Below are positions 24,301 to 37,594 of a DNA stretch of 64,000 nucleotides, piece after piece. The first letter of the stretch is position 1. Every line of letters begins with the position of its first letter. The position numbers and the translations under genes were made by a program. Below the pieces are notes generated by a model. That model was given only the letters and a program-made list of their open reading frames with translations. It was not told the origin of the DNA and made no database searches. The DNA comes from Ziziphus jujuba (taxonomy: Eukaryota; Streptophyta; Magnoliopsida; Rosales; Rhamnaceae): the NCBI RefSeq assembly GCF_031755915.1, contig NC_083382.1, positions 12,535,001 to 12,599,000 of the forward strand, given 5' to 3'.

Positions 24301-25895
24301 TTATTCAGTAGCTTCTTAGCGGTAAGGGTAGATATCAACCTCGGTAAGGGCCTTCCAACTCCTCCACGGAATACTACTTCTGGCAACCCTGGCCTCCTGA
24401 ATGTAACTTCCTTGCTGAAACAGTCTACAGATGCATGGTTCCTTGCCAACCAATCCATGCCCAAAATTACATCAAGTCCGGACAGATCCAACAGGATCAA
24501 GTCCGCCTCCATCACTTGATCTTCGATGCAGAAGAAACATTCCTTGATTAACTGGCTAGGCCACAAGGATTCTCCTGCAGGAGTGGCTATCTCTACTAGA
24601 CATTCTAAAGAAGTAGGGGTCATACCGACCCGAGTGACGAATTCCTTGGAGATAAATGAATGTGTTGCTCCCGGGTCTATAAGTACTAATGCATCATTAC
24701 CAAATATATTCAACGTACCTGCCACGACGTCCGGTGTAGCTAGGGCCTCCTGCTGCGTCATCGCAAACACTCGACCCTGCCCTGTCTGCTGGGGCCTCCG
24801 TCCTCTACCCCTGCTCGGTCCAACAGGCTGTGGGACTGATCCCGATGAACCTCCTACTGCATAACTCCCTCGGGAACTCTGACCCCGCGATCCACTGGCC
24901 TGATGTGATGGTGGGCTCGCCCCTAACACTCCCGCCTCTCCATAAGGGCAATTTCTCTTAATATGTCCCGCCTGTCCACACTGAAAGCACACACCCTCAA
25001 ACTGGCAAATCCCATGGTGTGCTCTATTGCAACGTCTGCAGAATGGCTTGGGGCTAAACCCAGAGTGCTGATATGAGCTCGTGCCACCGCTGATGGAATG
25101 GCGCGCTGGTTGGGGCATACGATAGCCGCCTCTCCTCTGAAATCTGCCTCGAGGGCTGAACCCACCACTGTCTGAGCCTGAACTATGACTCTTCTTAGAT
25201 GCCCCTTGTCGAGGTACCCCGCTGTACGAACCTTCGAACGGTCTGCGCCTCGAGGGTCTGTGTATCTCCGCCTGTCTCTCTAGCTCGAGCGCTGCATCCC
25301 TGGCGGACTGATAGGTGGGGTGTACTGACCCAGAAAGGGTGTAGCCGATGCTCTCGTTCAACCCGTCTATGAACCTCACCTTCTTCGCGTGATCGTCGGG
25401 AATCAAGTGCATGCAGAACTCTGACAGCTCCCGGAACCTCCTCTCGTACTCTGTCACCGTCATGTTTCCCTGGCGCAGTCCCTCGAACTCTCTCCTTCTC
25501 GCCTCACGGTAGGCAGGAGGACAGAACTCAGTAGAGAAGGCAATCTTGAACTGGTCCCACGTATGCCTTCTGCGGGTCTTCTCCATTTGCCACCACTTCC
25601 GGGCGTCTCCCTCTAACATGAACCCAGAAATCCTCACCATATCCTCATCGGGGCACTGCATCCCCTCTTCCAAGATTTTCTCCATGCTGGATAGCCACTT
25701 CAAGGCTGCAGCTGGGCCTTGGCTTCCATCGAACTCCACGGCTCCTAAACGTCGAGCCTGATCCACGGATCGGTTACTAGAGCTTGAACCTCCTAAGGCT
25801 CTAGTTAGCTGAGAGACCAGATCTCTAAGGCTTGATCGACTCCCGGAACTCTCAGCCGAGCGTTCCCGAGTTCTACGTGTGTCCCGCCGACTCAT
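21320..25895 (-). pseudogene. Gag-Pol polyprotein, array copy 2, same integrase frameshift
   Basis: Almost identical to copy 1. The 1183-residue Gag-RT-RNaseH part (22344-25895) and the 391-residue integrase core plus tail (21320-22495) are in different frames. The extra C is near 22498, exactly the copy 1 position. It shares with copy 3, but not copy 1, a C-to-T change near 25206 (GCCCCTTGTC). It keeps Arg where copy 1 has Leu in the tail. The shared frameshift shows that copies 1-3 descend from one defective element and were multiplied in place, or moved by enzymes supplied by another copy. Confidence 0.93.
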
Positions 25896-26023
25896 CGTAG
25901 TCGATTACTGAAGAAACAAACAAGAGTTTAGAAACAGGGACACTTAAGCACGATTACAAAAGGAAGGACTTTACGGATGGGCTGTACAGCAATGCACAGT
26001 CCCTTAGGATTACAAGAACCTAT

Positions 26024-26035
26024 GCTCTGATACCA
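26024..26035 (-). other. Primer-binding site, array copy 2
   Basis: TGGTATCAGAGC on minus, two bases from LTR 3. Confidence 0.93.
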
Positions 26036-26037
26036 AC

Positions 26038-29000
26038 TGTCAGGACCCGTCCAAAGTTCCCCACCGGAACCCTAGACAAGCCCTGATCCCAGGGAAACCC
26101 TACCGGACCCTTCTGTGGAAGATCCGGCAGAACCTCCCCTAAGGGATGGACTTACCACAAAATTTCCTGCACTGAAAACACACTTCTATAATTGTTCCCT
26201 TATTCCTCCCACAGTACTACGAACTGGTTCCACAAATTTCAGCACTCCAAAATAAAAATACAGTAATCCAGTGCAGTACAAATACATAAGTGTCCCATAC
26301 AGTATACAGAGCTTTATGAAGTACTACAAAATACAGAATACAGTAAAAGTGAAAGAAATAGTACAACTGCAGTAAAAGAAGAACAAGGTACTGCACGAAC
26401 AAATACAGCGAGGAAGATCGAGTCCGCTCCGAGTGAACACCGACAACCTGGTACCTAGAGGAACGGAATTTAAGAGTGTGAGATGCTAATCATCTCAGTG
26501 AGAGACCCTACTACTCTACACTATCATACCACGGTAATAGGTATATAAATAATAATTATTTGGAAATAATAATGTCTCTCAAAACCCTTACAATTCTCTC
26601 AGTTGGAAAGGTTCCCCTTTTAAAACATTTTCACAAAACCCTTTATTCATATTTCCCGAAACCAAGACATCAATTAAATACCAGAAGCGGTAACAACTAT
26701 ATCTTTAATTCCAATTCAGTTTCCAAACATTTTATTTTTAAAACACAGTTCTGAAAATCATTTGATGCACCCACTATATACCAGTGGCGCCAACAGTACC
26801 CAGCGTCCCAAGGTACCGCCAGACAGGAGGTTATAGAAAGAAACCGGCATACGGTCGCGTGGCGTCCCACTGCGCCGCTGCTAACCTGGTGTCCCGGCCA
26901 AAGGGGGGTGGCCGCCCTCTCCGATGGCATCCACAGGACACCCTCATAATATCAACCGCGCGCTACTCACACCCACCTGCGCGCTAATCACAACCGTGTG
27001 CACACTAACCATATCACATATACCATATCACATAATCAGAACACCAGTACGTGCACGGTGCATCTAAAAATCATAAAATCCACAATTTAAATTATAAAAC
27101 AAATTTCACATTTTTCATAAACATAGCGGGCATAATCCATCCGCTTGAACCGGGAATTTTCCCACAATTTCTTTGTAATCAATGCCATAAATTTCATGAT
27201 TTTCAAATCCACCAACTTTCAAATCCATCAATTCAAATATCCACATTTTCCCAATAGCATAAATAATGCTCAAAATCTCATAATCAAATCTCATAATATT
27301 TCATGGGCATATTTTATAAAAATTGAAATCACCAACATAACCAAATATTTTCCTTGAAATATTTGAAATTCAAATCGTGCCCAATTTACCATTAAAACCA
27401 CACCAATTTCAAAATCCTCAAAACCATAAAATAATTCCACATGGCATAAATTGTAGAATTCGCATTTTCTTAAATCCAATAAATTCATAAATAATTCTAC
27501 AATAAATTCAATAAATATTTGGCACATAGAAATTAAATTCCAAATATTTAATTCACACATAATATATTCATCAATTAAATTCCCCAAAATTAATTTGAAG
27601 GTGGGTCACTCACCTTGTGCACGTATCTCAATCAAGATCCTCCGCAGGATCGACTCCGCTACTTGCACGTGCACCTAAAACATCCACAGTACCAAAACCA
27701 CAAATATTAATATTTTATTCGGGTAATCCCCAAATGGGTACCCGAGGAGCGAACACCAAACGATAACTAAAATTTACGAATGATATACCGAATCGAAGCT
27801 CGAGTGGTGCTAATCACAGATCCGGTCTTAATTTCCGATGATCGTACCCGACGGGGTCGGAATTTTATCGGGAAGCTTTTCGGGTTTCGGCTCTGCAATT
27901 CTCCCAAACCGTCGCGAATTGGTGGAAACGGAAGTCGGATTTGGGTTCAGGAGGTCGAACACTGCGGACTGGAGCTGGCCGAAATTTTCGGGGTACTCGC
28001 CGGAACAGTAATTTCCGGCGGGCCGCCACGTCACCGGCAACCGTCGCCGGAACAGTAATTTCCGACGGTGGCCGTTTGCTGTGAAATTTTGCAGATTTGT
28101 AGATCGTGAGGAGAGCAATCCAACGGGACCAACGGTGAGCAAAACGGAGGTCGGACGGCGGAGAAATCACCGTTTGAAGATTTTCGACCCCTCGCCGGAA
28201 AACGCTCCGATCCCGGCGCGTCGGTGGTCCGATGGCCGTGATTTTTGGTGGGTAGGCCGGACTTGAGGAGAGGATGCTGGGTGTATGGCGCGTGCACTGT
28301 ATATCGGCCGGAATAGTGCCGATTCGCGGTGGCCGGCGGTGGAGGGGAAAAATCGCCGCCAAACTTCGGACGTCCGATCCGGGCGCGTCCGGCGGCCGTT
28401 CGCCGTGAAATTTGGAGGTTTTGCCGGAAATGAGGTGGGCAAGCTTTCTGTCCGGCGCGTGTACAGTAACTCGGCCGGAACAGTGGCAAAATCCGGTGGC
28501 CGGCGGTGGCTCTCTCTTTCTCTCTCCTCTCTCTCTTTCTCTCTCTTCTCTCTCTTTCTCTCTCTTCCCCGAGTGTTTTAACAAATAAAACCCCTGCATG
28601 ACACTGTTCATGCCACGTGGACCAATCAGAAACTGACACGTGGCGTTTCACTGTTTACCAACCCAAAAAAAATATTAAAATAATACGGTATCCGGTAAAC
28701 TTCAAACGTCCATAACTTTTTAACCACATGTCCGATTTAAGCGTGCCGCTAGTCTATGAACTCGTATCGACGAGTACTTTACAACCATACAAGAGTCAAC
28801 TCACAATTACATCACAAGAAAAAGTCAACTCCCGGCACCTTTTAGACAGTTTACACTTCAACTTGTTTTGCCCATAACTTTCAAACCGTAGCTCCGTTTT
28901 CGACGTGCTACTAGTCTACGAACTCAGGGTGTCATGCACTTCGCCACGGTACCCTGGTCAACTCGAAATTCCCACCGAGTCAAAAAGTCAACTTTTGACC

Positions 29001-29068
29001 CCTTCGGTCAACGGTCAACCTCGGTCAACGTGCACGGATTCCGGTGCGATTCGGGACGGGGTGTTACA
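26038..29068 (-). repeat. Array LTR 3 (shared by copies 2 and 3)
   Basis: 3031 bp, closest to LTR 2. Length differences are A-run changes near 28665 and 28820. Confidence 0.95.
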
Positions 29069-29082
29069 GCCTTCCCCCCTTA
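29069..29082 (-). other. Polypurine tract, array copy 3
   Basis: TAAGGGGGGAAGGC on minus, against LTR 3. Confidence 0.88.
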
Positions 29083-29112
29083 CAAAAATTTCGTCCTCGA
29101 AATTTCCGCACG

Positions 29113-32100
29113 TCACTGGAACAGATACGGGTACTGCTCACGCATCTGTGCTTCGGGTTCCCACGTTGCTTCCTCGACCAAGTGGTTCCGCCATAAGACC
29201 TTAACTAGAGGAATAGTCTTGTTGCGTAGCGTGCGTTCCTCGCGATCCAAAATCTGTACTGGCTGCTCCACATACGAAAGATCTTCCCTTATCTCTATAT
29301 CCGGACTCTCGAGTACGTGCGAAGGGTCTGCAATATACTTCCGTAGCATCGACACATGAAACACGTTGTGTACTCGAGCTAGCTCTTCCGGTAACGCCAA
29401 CCTATACGCCACCGGGCCAATCCTCTCCGTAACCTCGTAAGGCCCAATATAACGAGGACCCAACTTACCTCGTCGTCCAAAACGTACTACTCCTTTCCAT
29501 GGAGATAGTTTTAGGAATACCCAATCTCCTACCTCGAATTCCAAATCCTTTCTACGCACATCGGCGTAACTCTTCTGTCTATCTTGGGCAACCTTCAATC
29601 GATCCCTAACGATCTTCACCTTGTCCAAGGTCATCCTTAAATACTCAGATCCGACCGCATTAGTTGTTGTAAGGAGCCTCTCTTCTCCTACCTCACTCCA
29701 ACACAAAGGTGTCCGACACTGCCTCCCATATAAAGCTTCATACGGGGACATTCCAGTACTCGCTTGATAACTGTTGTTGTAGACAAACTCTATCAGTGGC
29801 AGTTGTTCATCCCAGCTACCGCTAAATTGCATAATGCAAGACCTTAGCATGTCTTCTAATGTCTGGATTGTGCGCTCTGCTTGTCCATCAGATTGTGGGT
29901 GAAAAGCGGTGCTGTAGTTAAGTCTTGCTCCTAGTGCATCAGCCAACTTCCGCCATAGTCGTGAAGTAAAGCGCGGATCTCGATCGGAGACGATGGCTAA
30001 CGGTACTCCATGAAGACTTACAATGCGTTGCACGAACAACTGGGCTAACTTCTCGGGCGAAAAACGTTCTCGTACCGGTAGGAAGTGTGCCGACTTGGTG
30101 AGACGATCAATGATTACCCAAATGCCGTCGTACCTTCTAGGTGTGGAAGGAAGCTTGAATACGAAGTCCATGTTGAGTTCTTCCCACTTCCACACGGGAA
30201 TCGGTAAAGGTTGGAGTAGTCCCGAAGGCTTCTGTCTTTCTGCTTTCACTTGTTGACAAATCAAACACTTTGATACAAAGTCTGCCACTTCCTCTCTTCA
30301 TACCAATCCACCAATAATACTTAACAAGCGTCCGATACATCTTGGTACTCCCGGGATGCATCGCATACATCGAGCTATGCGCCTCCTCCAAAATCTCCTT
30401 CTTGAGTCCTGGGATATCCGGAACGCAAAGTCGTCCTTTATACACGAGGGCTCCATCCCTCCTTATGGAAAATTCCGGATCAAGACCTTCTTGTACCTTG
30501 CCCTTAATTGTCCTCAACTTAGGATCTTCCATTTGGGTCTCTACTATACGATCCACCAACACCGGTCGTACCTGGAAGCTAGCCATGAGAACTCCTGAAG
30601 GATGCATATGCATTAACACCCCCATCTTCTTCAACTCCACCATGAGAGGTAGTTGGATGACTTGGATGTGAGCAAGGGATCCAGTAGCCTTCCTACTCAA
30701 AGCATCTGCCACTACATTCGCCTTACCCGGGTGATAGTCAATCACACAGTCATAATCCTTTAACAACTCCATCCATCGCCTTTGCCTCATATTTAACTCC
30801 TTCTGAGTGAAAATATACTTGAGGCTCTTGTGGTCGGTATAGATTTGGCACGTGGCCCCATACAAGTAGTGCCTCCACTTCTTTAGAGCAAAGACTACCG
30901 CCGCCAATTCTAAGTCGTGCGTAGGGTAATTCTGTTCGTGCTGCTTCAATTGCCGAGATGCATACGCTACCACCCTTTGGTTCTGCATTAGCACGCAACC
31001 CAACCCTTGATGGGATGCATCACAATAAACTTCAAAACCTTCATTCCCATCAGGTAAAGTTAAAACAGGTGCGGATGTCAACTTTTGCTTCAACTCCTGA
31101 AAACTCTGTTCACACCTGTCCGTCCAACTAAATTCAACATTCTTTCGGGTCAATCTATGAAGCGGCCCGGCAATCCTTGAAAACCCTTCAATAAAACGAC
31201 GGTAGTAACCCGCTAATCCAAGAAAACTTCGTACCTCCCTCACAGTGGTAGGGCGCTCCCAACTCAACACTGCCTTTACCTTATCAGGGTCCACATAGAT
31301 ACCTTCTGCCGACACGATATGTCCGAGAAAACCCACTTGATTCAACCAGAATTCACACTTGTCGAATTTAGCATATAGCTGATGCTGCCTTAGAGTTTGG
31401 AGCACTCTCTTCAAATGCCTCACGTGCTCTTCTTGGCTCCTTGAATAGATCAGAATGTCATCGATAAATACAATGACAAAATGATCCAAGTACGGACGAA
31501 ACACCCTATTCATCAAGTCCATGAAAGCTGCTGGGGCATTGGTGAGTCCGAACGACATCACTAGGAATTCATAATGTCCGTACCTCGTCCTAAAGGCAGT
31601 CTTAGGAATGTCCGACTCTCGGATCCTTAACTGATGGTATCCCGACCTCAAGTCGATCTTGGAGAACACCTTGGCACCTTGGAGTTGGTCGAATAGATCA
31701 TCTATCCTTGGCAACGGATAGCGATTAGGAATGGTGACCTTATTAAGTTGTCGGTAGTCTATACACAGCCTTAGACTACCATCCTTTTTCTTTACAAACA
31801 AAACTGGGGCTCCCCACGGCGATATACTTGGTCTAATAAACCCCTTATCTACCAAATCTTGCAACTGGACCTTTAGCTCCCTTAACTCCGCTGGAGCCAT
31901 CCGATACGGTGGTAGAGAAATAGGCACGGTGCCTGGAATCAATTCAATGGGAAAGTCAACTTCCCTTTCCGGAGGCAATCCTGGTAACTCCTCAGGAAAC
32001 ACGTCCGGGAAATCCCTCACAACGGGCATGTCTTCCAACCTGACCCCACTTACTCGGGTATCTATCACATGAGCCAAATACCCCTGGCAACCTTTATTCA

Positions 32101-33688
32101 GTAGCTTCTTAGCGGTAAGGGTAGATATCAACCTCGGTAAGGGCCTTCCAACTCCTCCACGGAATACTACTTCTGGCAACCCTGGCCTCCTGAATGTAAC
32201 TTCCTTGCTGAAACAGTCTACAGATGCATGGTTCCTTGCCAACCAATCCATGCCCAAAATTACATCAAGTCCGGACAGATCCAACAGGATCAAGTCCGCC
32301 TCCATCACTTGATCTTCGATGCAGAAGAAACATTCCTTGATTAACTGGCTAGGCCACAAGGATTCTCCTGCAGGAGTGGCTATCTCTACTAGACATTCTA
32401 AAGAAGTAGGGGTCATACCGACCCGAGTGACGAATTCCTTGGAGATAAATGAATGTGTTGCTCCCGGGTCTATAAGTACTAATGCATCATTACCAAATAT
32501 ATTCAACGTACCTGCCACGACGTCCGGTGTAGCTAGGGCCTCCTGCTGCGTCATCGCAAACACTCGACCCTGCCCTGTCTGCTGGGGCCTCCGTCCTCTA
32601 CCCCTGCTCGGTCCAACAGGCTGTGGGACTGATCCCGATGAACCTCCTACTGCATAACTCCCTCGGGAACTCTGACCCCGCGATCCACTGGCCTGATGTG
32701 ATGGTGGGCTCGCCCCTAACACTCCCGCCTCTCCATAAGGGCAATTTCTCTTAATATGTCCCGCCTGTCCACACTGAAAGCACACACCCTCAAACTGGCA
32801 AATCCCATGGTGTGCTCTATTGCAACGTCTGCAGAATGGCTTGGGGCTAAACCCAGAGTGCTGATATGAGCTCGTGCCACCGCTGATGGAATGGCGCGCT
32901 GGTTGGGGCATACGATAGCCGCCTCTCCTCTGAAATCTGCCTCGAGGGCTGAACCCACCACTGTCTGAGCCTGAACTATGACTCTTCTTAGATGCCCCTT
33001 GTCGAGGTACCCCGCTGTACGAACCTTCGAACGGTCTGCGCCTTGAGGGTCTGTGTATCTCCGCCTGTCTCTCTAGCTCGAGCGCTGCATCCCTGGCGGA
33101 CTGATAGGTGGGGTGTACTGACCCAGAAAGGGTGTAGCCGATGCTCTCGTTCAACCCGTCTATGAACCTCACCTTCTTCGCGTGATCGTCGGGAATCAAG
33201 TGCATGCAGAACTCTGACAGCTCCCGGAACCTCCTCTCGTACTCTGTCACCGTCATGTTTCCCTGGCGCAGTCCCTCGAACTCTCTCCTTCTCGCCTCAC
33301 GGTAGGCAGGAGGACAGAACTCAGTAGAGAAGGCAATCTTGAACTGGTCCCACGTATGCCTTCTGCGGGTCTTCTCCATTTGCCACCACTTCCGGGCGTC
33401 TCCCTCTAACATGAACCCAGAAATCCTCACCATATCCTCATCGGGGCACTGCATCCCCTCTTCCAAGATTTTCTCCATGCTGGATAGCCACTTCAAGGCT
33501 GCAGCTGGGCCTTGGCTTCCATCGAACTCCACGGCTCCTAAACGTCGAGCCTGATCCACGGATCGGTTACTAGAGCTTGAACCTCCTAAGGCTCTAGTTA
33601 GCTGAGAGACCAGATCTCTAAGGCTTGATCGACTCCCGGAACTCTCAGCCGAGCGTTCCCGAGTTCTACGTGTGTCCCGCCGACTCAT
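29113..33688 (-). pseudogene. Gag-Pol polyprotein, array copy 3, same integrase frameshift
   Basis: Third copy with the same split: 1183 residues from 33688 (30137-33688) and 391 residues (29113-30288), out of frame because of the extra C near 30291. It carries a private change near 33043 (GCCTTGAGG where copies 1-2 have GCCTCGAGG) and shares the 33000 GCCCCTTGTC variant with copy 2. Gag, protease, RT and RNase H motifs are otherwise intact. As in the other array copies, the RT motif reads SGYHQ, unlike the nested element. Confidence 0.93.
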
Positions 33689-33816
33689 CGTAGTCGATTA
33701 CTGAAGAAACAAACAAGAGTTTAGAAACAGGGACACTTAAGCACGATTACAAAAGGAAGGACTTTACGGATGGGCTGTACAGCAATGCACAGTCCCTTAG
33801 GATTACAAGAACCTAT

Positions 33817-33828
33817 GCTCTGATACCA
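33817..33828 (-). other. Primer-binding site, array copy 3
   Basis: TGGTATCAGAGC on minus, two bases from LTR 4. Confidence 0.93.
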
Positions 33829-33830
33829 AC

Positions 33831-36800
33831 TGTCAGGACCCGTCCAAAGTTCCCCACCGGAACCCTAGACAAGCCCTGATCCCAGGGAAACCCTACCGGA
33901 CCCTTCTGTGGAAGATCCGGCAGAACCTCCCCTAAGGGATGGACTTACCACAAAATTTCCTGCACTGAAAACACACTTCTATAATTGTTCCCTTATTCCT
34001 CCCACAGTACTACGAACTGGTTCCACAAATTTCAGCACTCCAAAATAAAAATACAGTAATCCAGTGCAGTACAAATACATAAGTGTCCCATACAGTATAC
34101 AGAGCTTTATGAAGTACTACAAAATACAGAATACAGTAAAAGTGAAAGAAATAGTACAACTGCAGTAAAAGAAGAACAAGGTACTGCACGAACAAATACA
34201 GCGAGGAAGATCGAGTCCGCTCCGAGTGAACACCGACAACCTGGTACCTAGAGGAACGGAATTTAAGAGTGTGAGATGCTAATCATCTCAGTGAGAGACC
34301 CTACTACTCTACACTATCATACCACGGTAATAGGTATATAAATAATAATTATTTGGAAATAATAATGTCTCTCAAAACCCTTACAATTCTCTCAGTTGGA
34401 AAGGTTCCCCTTTTAAAACATTTTCACAAAACCCTTTATTCATATTTCCCGAAACCAAGACATCAATTAAATACCAGAAGCGGTAACAACTATATCTTTA
34501 ATTCCAATTCAGTTTCCAAACATTTTATTTTTAAAACACAGTTCTGAAAATCATTTGATGCACCCACTATATACCAGTGGCGCCAACAGTACCCAGCGTC
34601 CCAAGGTACCGCCAGACAGGAGGTTATAGAAAGAAACCGGCATACGGTCGCGTGGCGTCCCACTGCGCCGCTGCTAACCTGGTGTCCCGGCCAAAGGGGG
34701 GTGGCCGCCCTCTCCGATGGCATCCACAGGACACCCTCATAATATCAACCGCGCGCTACTCACACCCACCTGCGCGCTAATCACAACCGTGTGCACACTA
34801 ACCATATCACATATACCATATCACATAATCAGAACACCAGTACGTGCACGGTGCATCTAAAAATCATAAAATCCACAATTTAAATTATAAAACAAATTTC
34901 ACATTTTTCATAAACATAGCGGGCATAATCCATCCGCTTGAACCGGGAATTTTCCCACAATTTCTTTGTAATCAATGCCATAAATTTCATGATTTTCAAA
35001 TCCACCAACTTTCAAATCCATCAATTCAAATATCCACATTTTCCCAATAGCATAAATAATGCTCAAAATCTCATAATCAAATCTCATAATATTTCATGGG
35101 CATATTTTATAAAAATTGAAATCACCAACATAACCAAATATTTTCCTTGAAATATTTGAAATTCAAATCGTGCCCAATTTACCATTAAAACCACACCAAT
35201 TTCAAAATCCTCAAAACCATAAAATAATTCCACATGGCATAAATTGTAGAATTCGCATTTTCTTAAATCCAATAAATTCATAAATAATTCTACAATAAAT
35301 TCAATAAATATTTGGCACATAGAAATTAAATTCCAAATATTTAATTCACACATAATATATTCATCAATTAAATTCCCCAAAATTAATTTGAAGGTGGGTC
35401 ACTCACCTTGTGCACGTATCTCAATCAAGATCCTCCGCAGGATCGACTCCGCTACTTGCACGTGCACCTAAAACATCCACAGTACCAAAACCACAAATAT
35501 TAATATTTTATTCGGGTAATCCCCAAATGGGTACCCGAGGAGCGAACACCAAACGATAACTAAAATTTACGAATGATATACCGAATCGAAGCTCGAGTGG
35601 TGCTAATCACAGATCCGGTCTTAATTTCCGATGATCGTACCCGACGGGGTCGGAATTTTATCGGGAAGCTTTTCGGGTTTCGGCTCTGCAATTCTCCCAA
35701 ACCGTCGCGAATTGGTGGAAACGGAAGTCGGATTTGGGTTCAGGAGGTCGAACACTGCGGACTGGAGCTGGCCGAAATTTTCGGGGTACTCGCCGGAACA
35801 GTAATTTCCGGCGGGCCGCCACGTCACCGGCAACCGTCGCCGGAACAGTAATTTCCGACGGTGGCCGTTTGCTGTGAAATTTTGCAGATTTGTAGATCGT
35901 GAGGAGAGCAATCCAACGGGACCAACGGTGAGCAAAACGGAGGTCGGACGGCGGAGAAATCACCGTTTGAAGATTTTCGACCCCTCGCCGGAAAACGCTC
36001 CGATCCCGGCGCGTCGGTGGTCCGATGGCCGTGATTTTTGGTGGGTAGGCCGGACTTGAGGAGAGGATGCTGGGTGTATGGCGCGTGCACTGTATATCGG
36101 CCGGAATAGTGCCGATTCGCGGTGGCCGGCGGTGGAGGGGAAAAATCGCCGCCAAACTTCGGACGTCCGATCCGGGCGCGTCCGGCGGCCGTTCGCCGTG
36201 AAATTTGGAGGTTTTGCCGGAAATGAGGTGGGCAACCTTTCTGTCCGGCGCGTGTACAGTAACTCGGCCGGAACAGTGGCAAAATCCGGTGGCCGGCGGT
36301 GGCTCTCTCTTTCTCTCTCCTCTCTCTCTTTCTCTCTCTTCTCTCTCTTTCTCTCTCTTCCCCGAGTGTTTTAACAAATAAAACCCCTGCATGACACTGT
36401 TCATGCCACGTGGACCAATCAGAAACTGACACGTGGCGTTTCACTGTTTACCAACCCAAAAAAAAATATTAAAATAATACGGTATCCGGTAAACTTCAAA
36501 CGTCCATAACTTTTTAACCACATGTCCGATTTAAGCGTGCCGCTAGTCTATGAACTCGTATCGACGAGTACTTTACAACCATACAAGAGTCAACTCACAA
36601 TTACATCACAAGAAAAAGTCAACTCCCGGCACCTTTTAGACAGTTTACACTTCAACTTGTTTTGCCCATAACTTTCAAACCGTAGCTCCGTTTTCGACGT
36701 GCTACTAGTCTACGAACTCAGGGTGTCGTGCACTTCGCCACGGTACCCTGGTCAACTCGAAATTCCCACCGAGTCAAAAAGTCAACTTTTGACCCCTTCG

Positions 36801-36869
36801 GTCAACGGTCAACGGTCAACCTCGGTCAACGTGCACGGATTCCGGTGCGATTCGGGACGGGGTGTTACA
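33831..36869 (-). repeat. Array LTR 4, terminal 5' LTR of the array
   Basis: 3039 bp. It has three GGTCAAC units before CCTCGG and CAACCTTTC, as in the nested element, so it keeps ancestral states lost in LTRs 1-3. It also has a private GTGTCGTGC near 36725. It ends at CA 36869, followed by CTAGT, the predicted target duplication. Confidence 0.94.
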
Positions 36870-37358
36870 CTAGTTATATAATATTCTTAGTCTATAATAT
36901 AAATGACAAGTACTCTCATACTATGGTTATATAATATTTATGTATTTTTCAAACTATGGTTATATTTTTAATGTGGATTTTGTATTATATGTTATATAAT
37001 ATCCATAGTTTACAATATAAATGAAAAGTGCTCTCAACTTTTGGTCATATTTTACCATTCAAAATGGTAAAAAACAGCTGCATCTCGTCCCTTTTTTTTT
37101 TTATTCTTTTTATTTAATCCATTAAACAATGATTATTGTTTATATGCCCAAATCTACCTTTTTGTTTTTCTTTTTACAATAATATGCCAAGGATAAAGTA
37201 GATTTTTCAGTTCTACTAAATACAAAAATATTGGATAATTTTGGGATATCTACTGATAAGATCGCTTTCGGGATCCTTTCCGGACATCCACAAGGATTCT
37301 ATTTGGGGACAGTTTTACCAAACTTTCTATCAAAAATATGACAGAGCATTCCTATAAT
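36870..37358. repeat. ~490 bp repeat, copy 1 (flank of the array)
   Basis: Aligns with about 44015-44528 in the same orientation: TATAATATAAATGAC..., then CAGCTGCATCT(C/T)GTCCC, then CCTTTCCGGA(C/T)ATCC, ending ...CTATAAT. It also contains an internal degenerate repeat of ~110 bp. No coding potential seen. The array inserted into, or next to, the left end of this copy. Confidence 0.75.
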
Positions 37359-37594
37359 TAGGCCTGGCAAAATGCCACACAACCCATTAACATGACACGA
37401 ACCCGCAGGATAATTTGCGGGTTTGGGTCCATGATATTGGATTGGGTCCGTATTAGTACCACCCAATAAGACACGTTAAGAAAATGGATGTTAATGGGTG
37501 GAACCCATTGGAACCCATTGGAACCCATTAAACCCATTTATGTGGGATATTTTTGTAATTTTATAGGATATAATAATTTTACCCTGAAACTAAG
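37359..37594. mobile_element. hAT-like element terminus, truncated
   Basis: Begins TAGGCCTGGCAA exactly where homology to the second ~490 bp repeat stops. It continues with CACGAACCC and repeated GGAACCCATT motifs, the style of the termini at 39639 and 43173. No matching right terminus was found, so it is probably a fragment cut by the LTR that starts at 37595. Confidence 0.45.

Larger units (their letters stand above)
1..36869 (-). mobile_element. Tandem array of Ty3/gypsy elements sharing LTRs (4 LTRs, 3 internal domains)
   Basis: LTRs lie at (outside)-1562+12409-13480, 18243-21275, 26038-29068 and 33831-36869. They alternate with internal domains 13481-18242, 21276-26037 and 29069-33830. 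Every LTR begins TGTCAGGACC and ends GGTGTTACA as read on the plus strand. Every internal domain has a polypurine tract at its low end and an iMet primer-binding site at its high end, so the elements are transcribed from the minus strand. Repeat periods are 7795 and 7793 bp. Adjacent copies share a single LTR with no target duplication between them, which points to unequal recombination between LTRs, or insertion of a multimer, rather than independent insertions. The first 398 bp of the leftmost LTR and the left target duplication are outside the window; the right flank predicts CTAGT. Near-identical tandem copies could also be an assembly error. Confidence 0.92.

Noticed and set aside
1..36869. 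CRISPR-like or bacterial operon reading of the regular repeats
   Set aside because: The repeat unit is 7.8 kb with LTR, primer site and polypurine tract; eukaryotic retrotransposons explain it fully.
37351..37366. 8-bp target duplication for the hAT-like terminus at 37359
   Set aside because: CCTATAAT against GCCATGAT matches only 5 of 8, and the right-hand site belongs better to the 39639 element.
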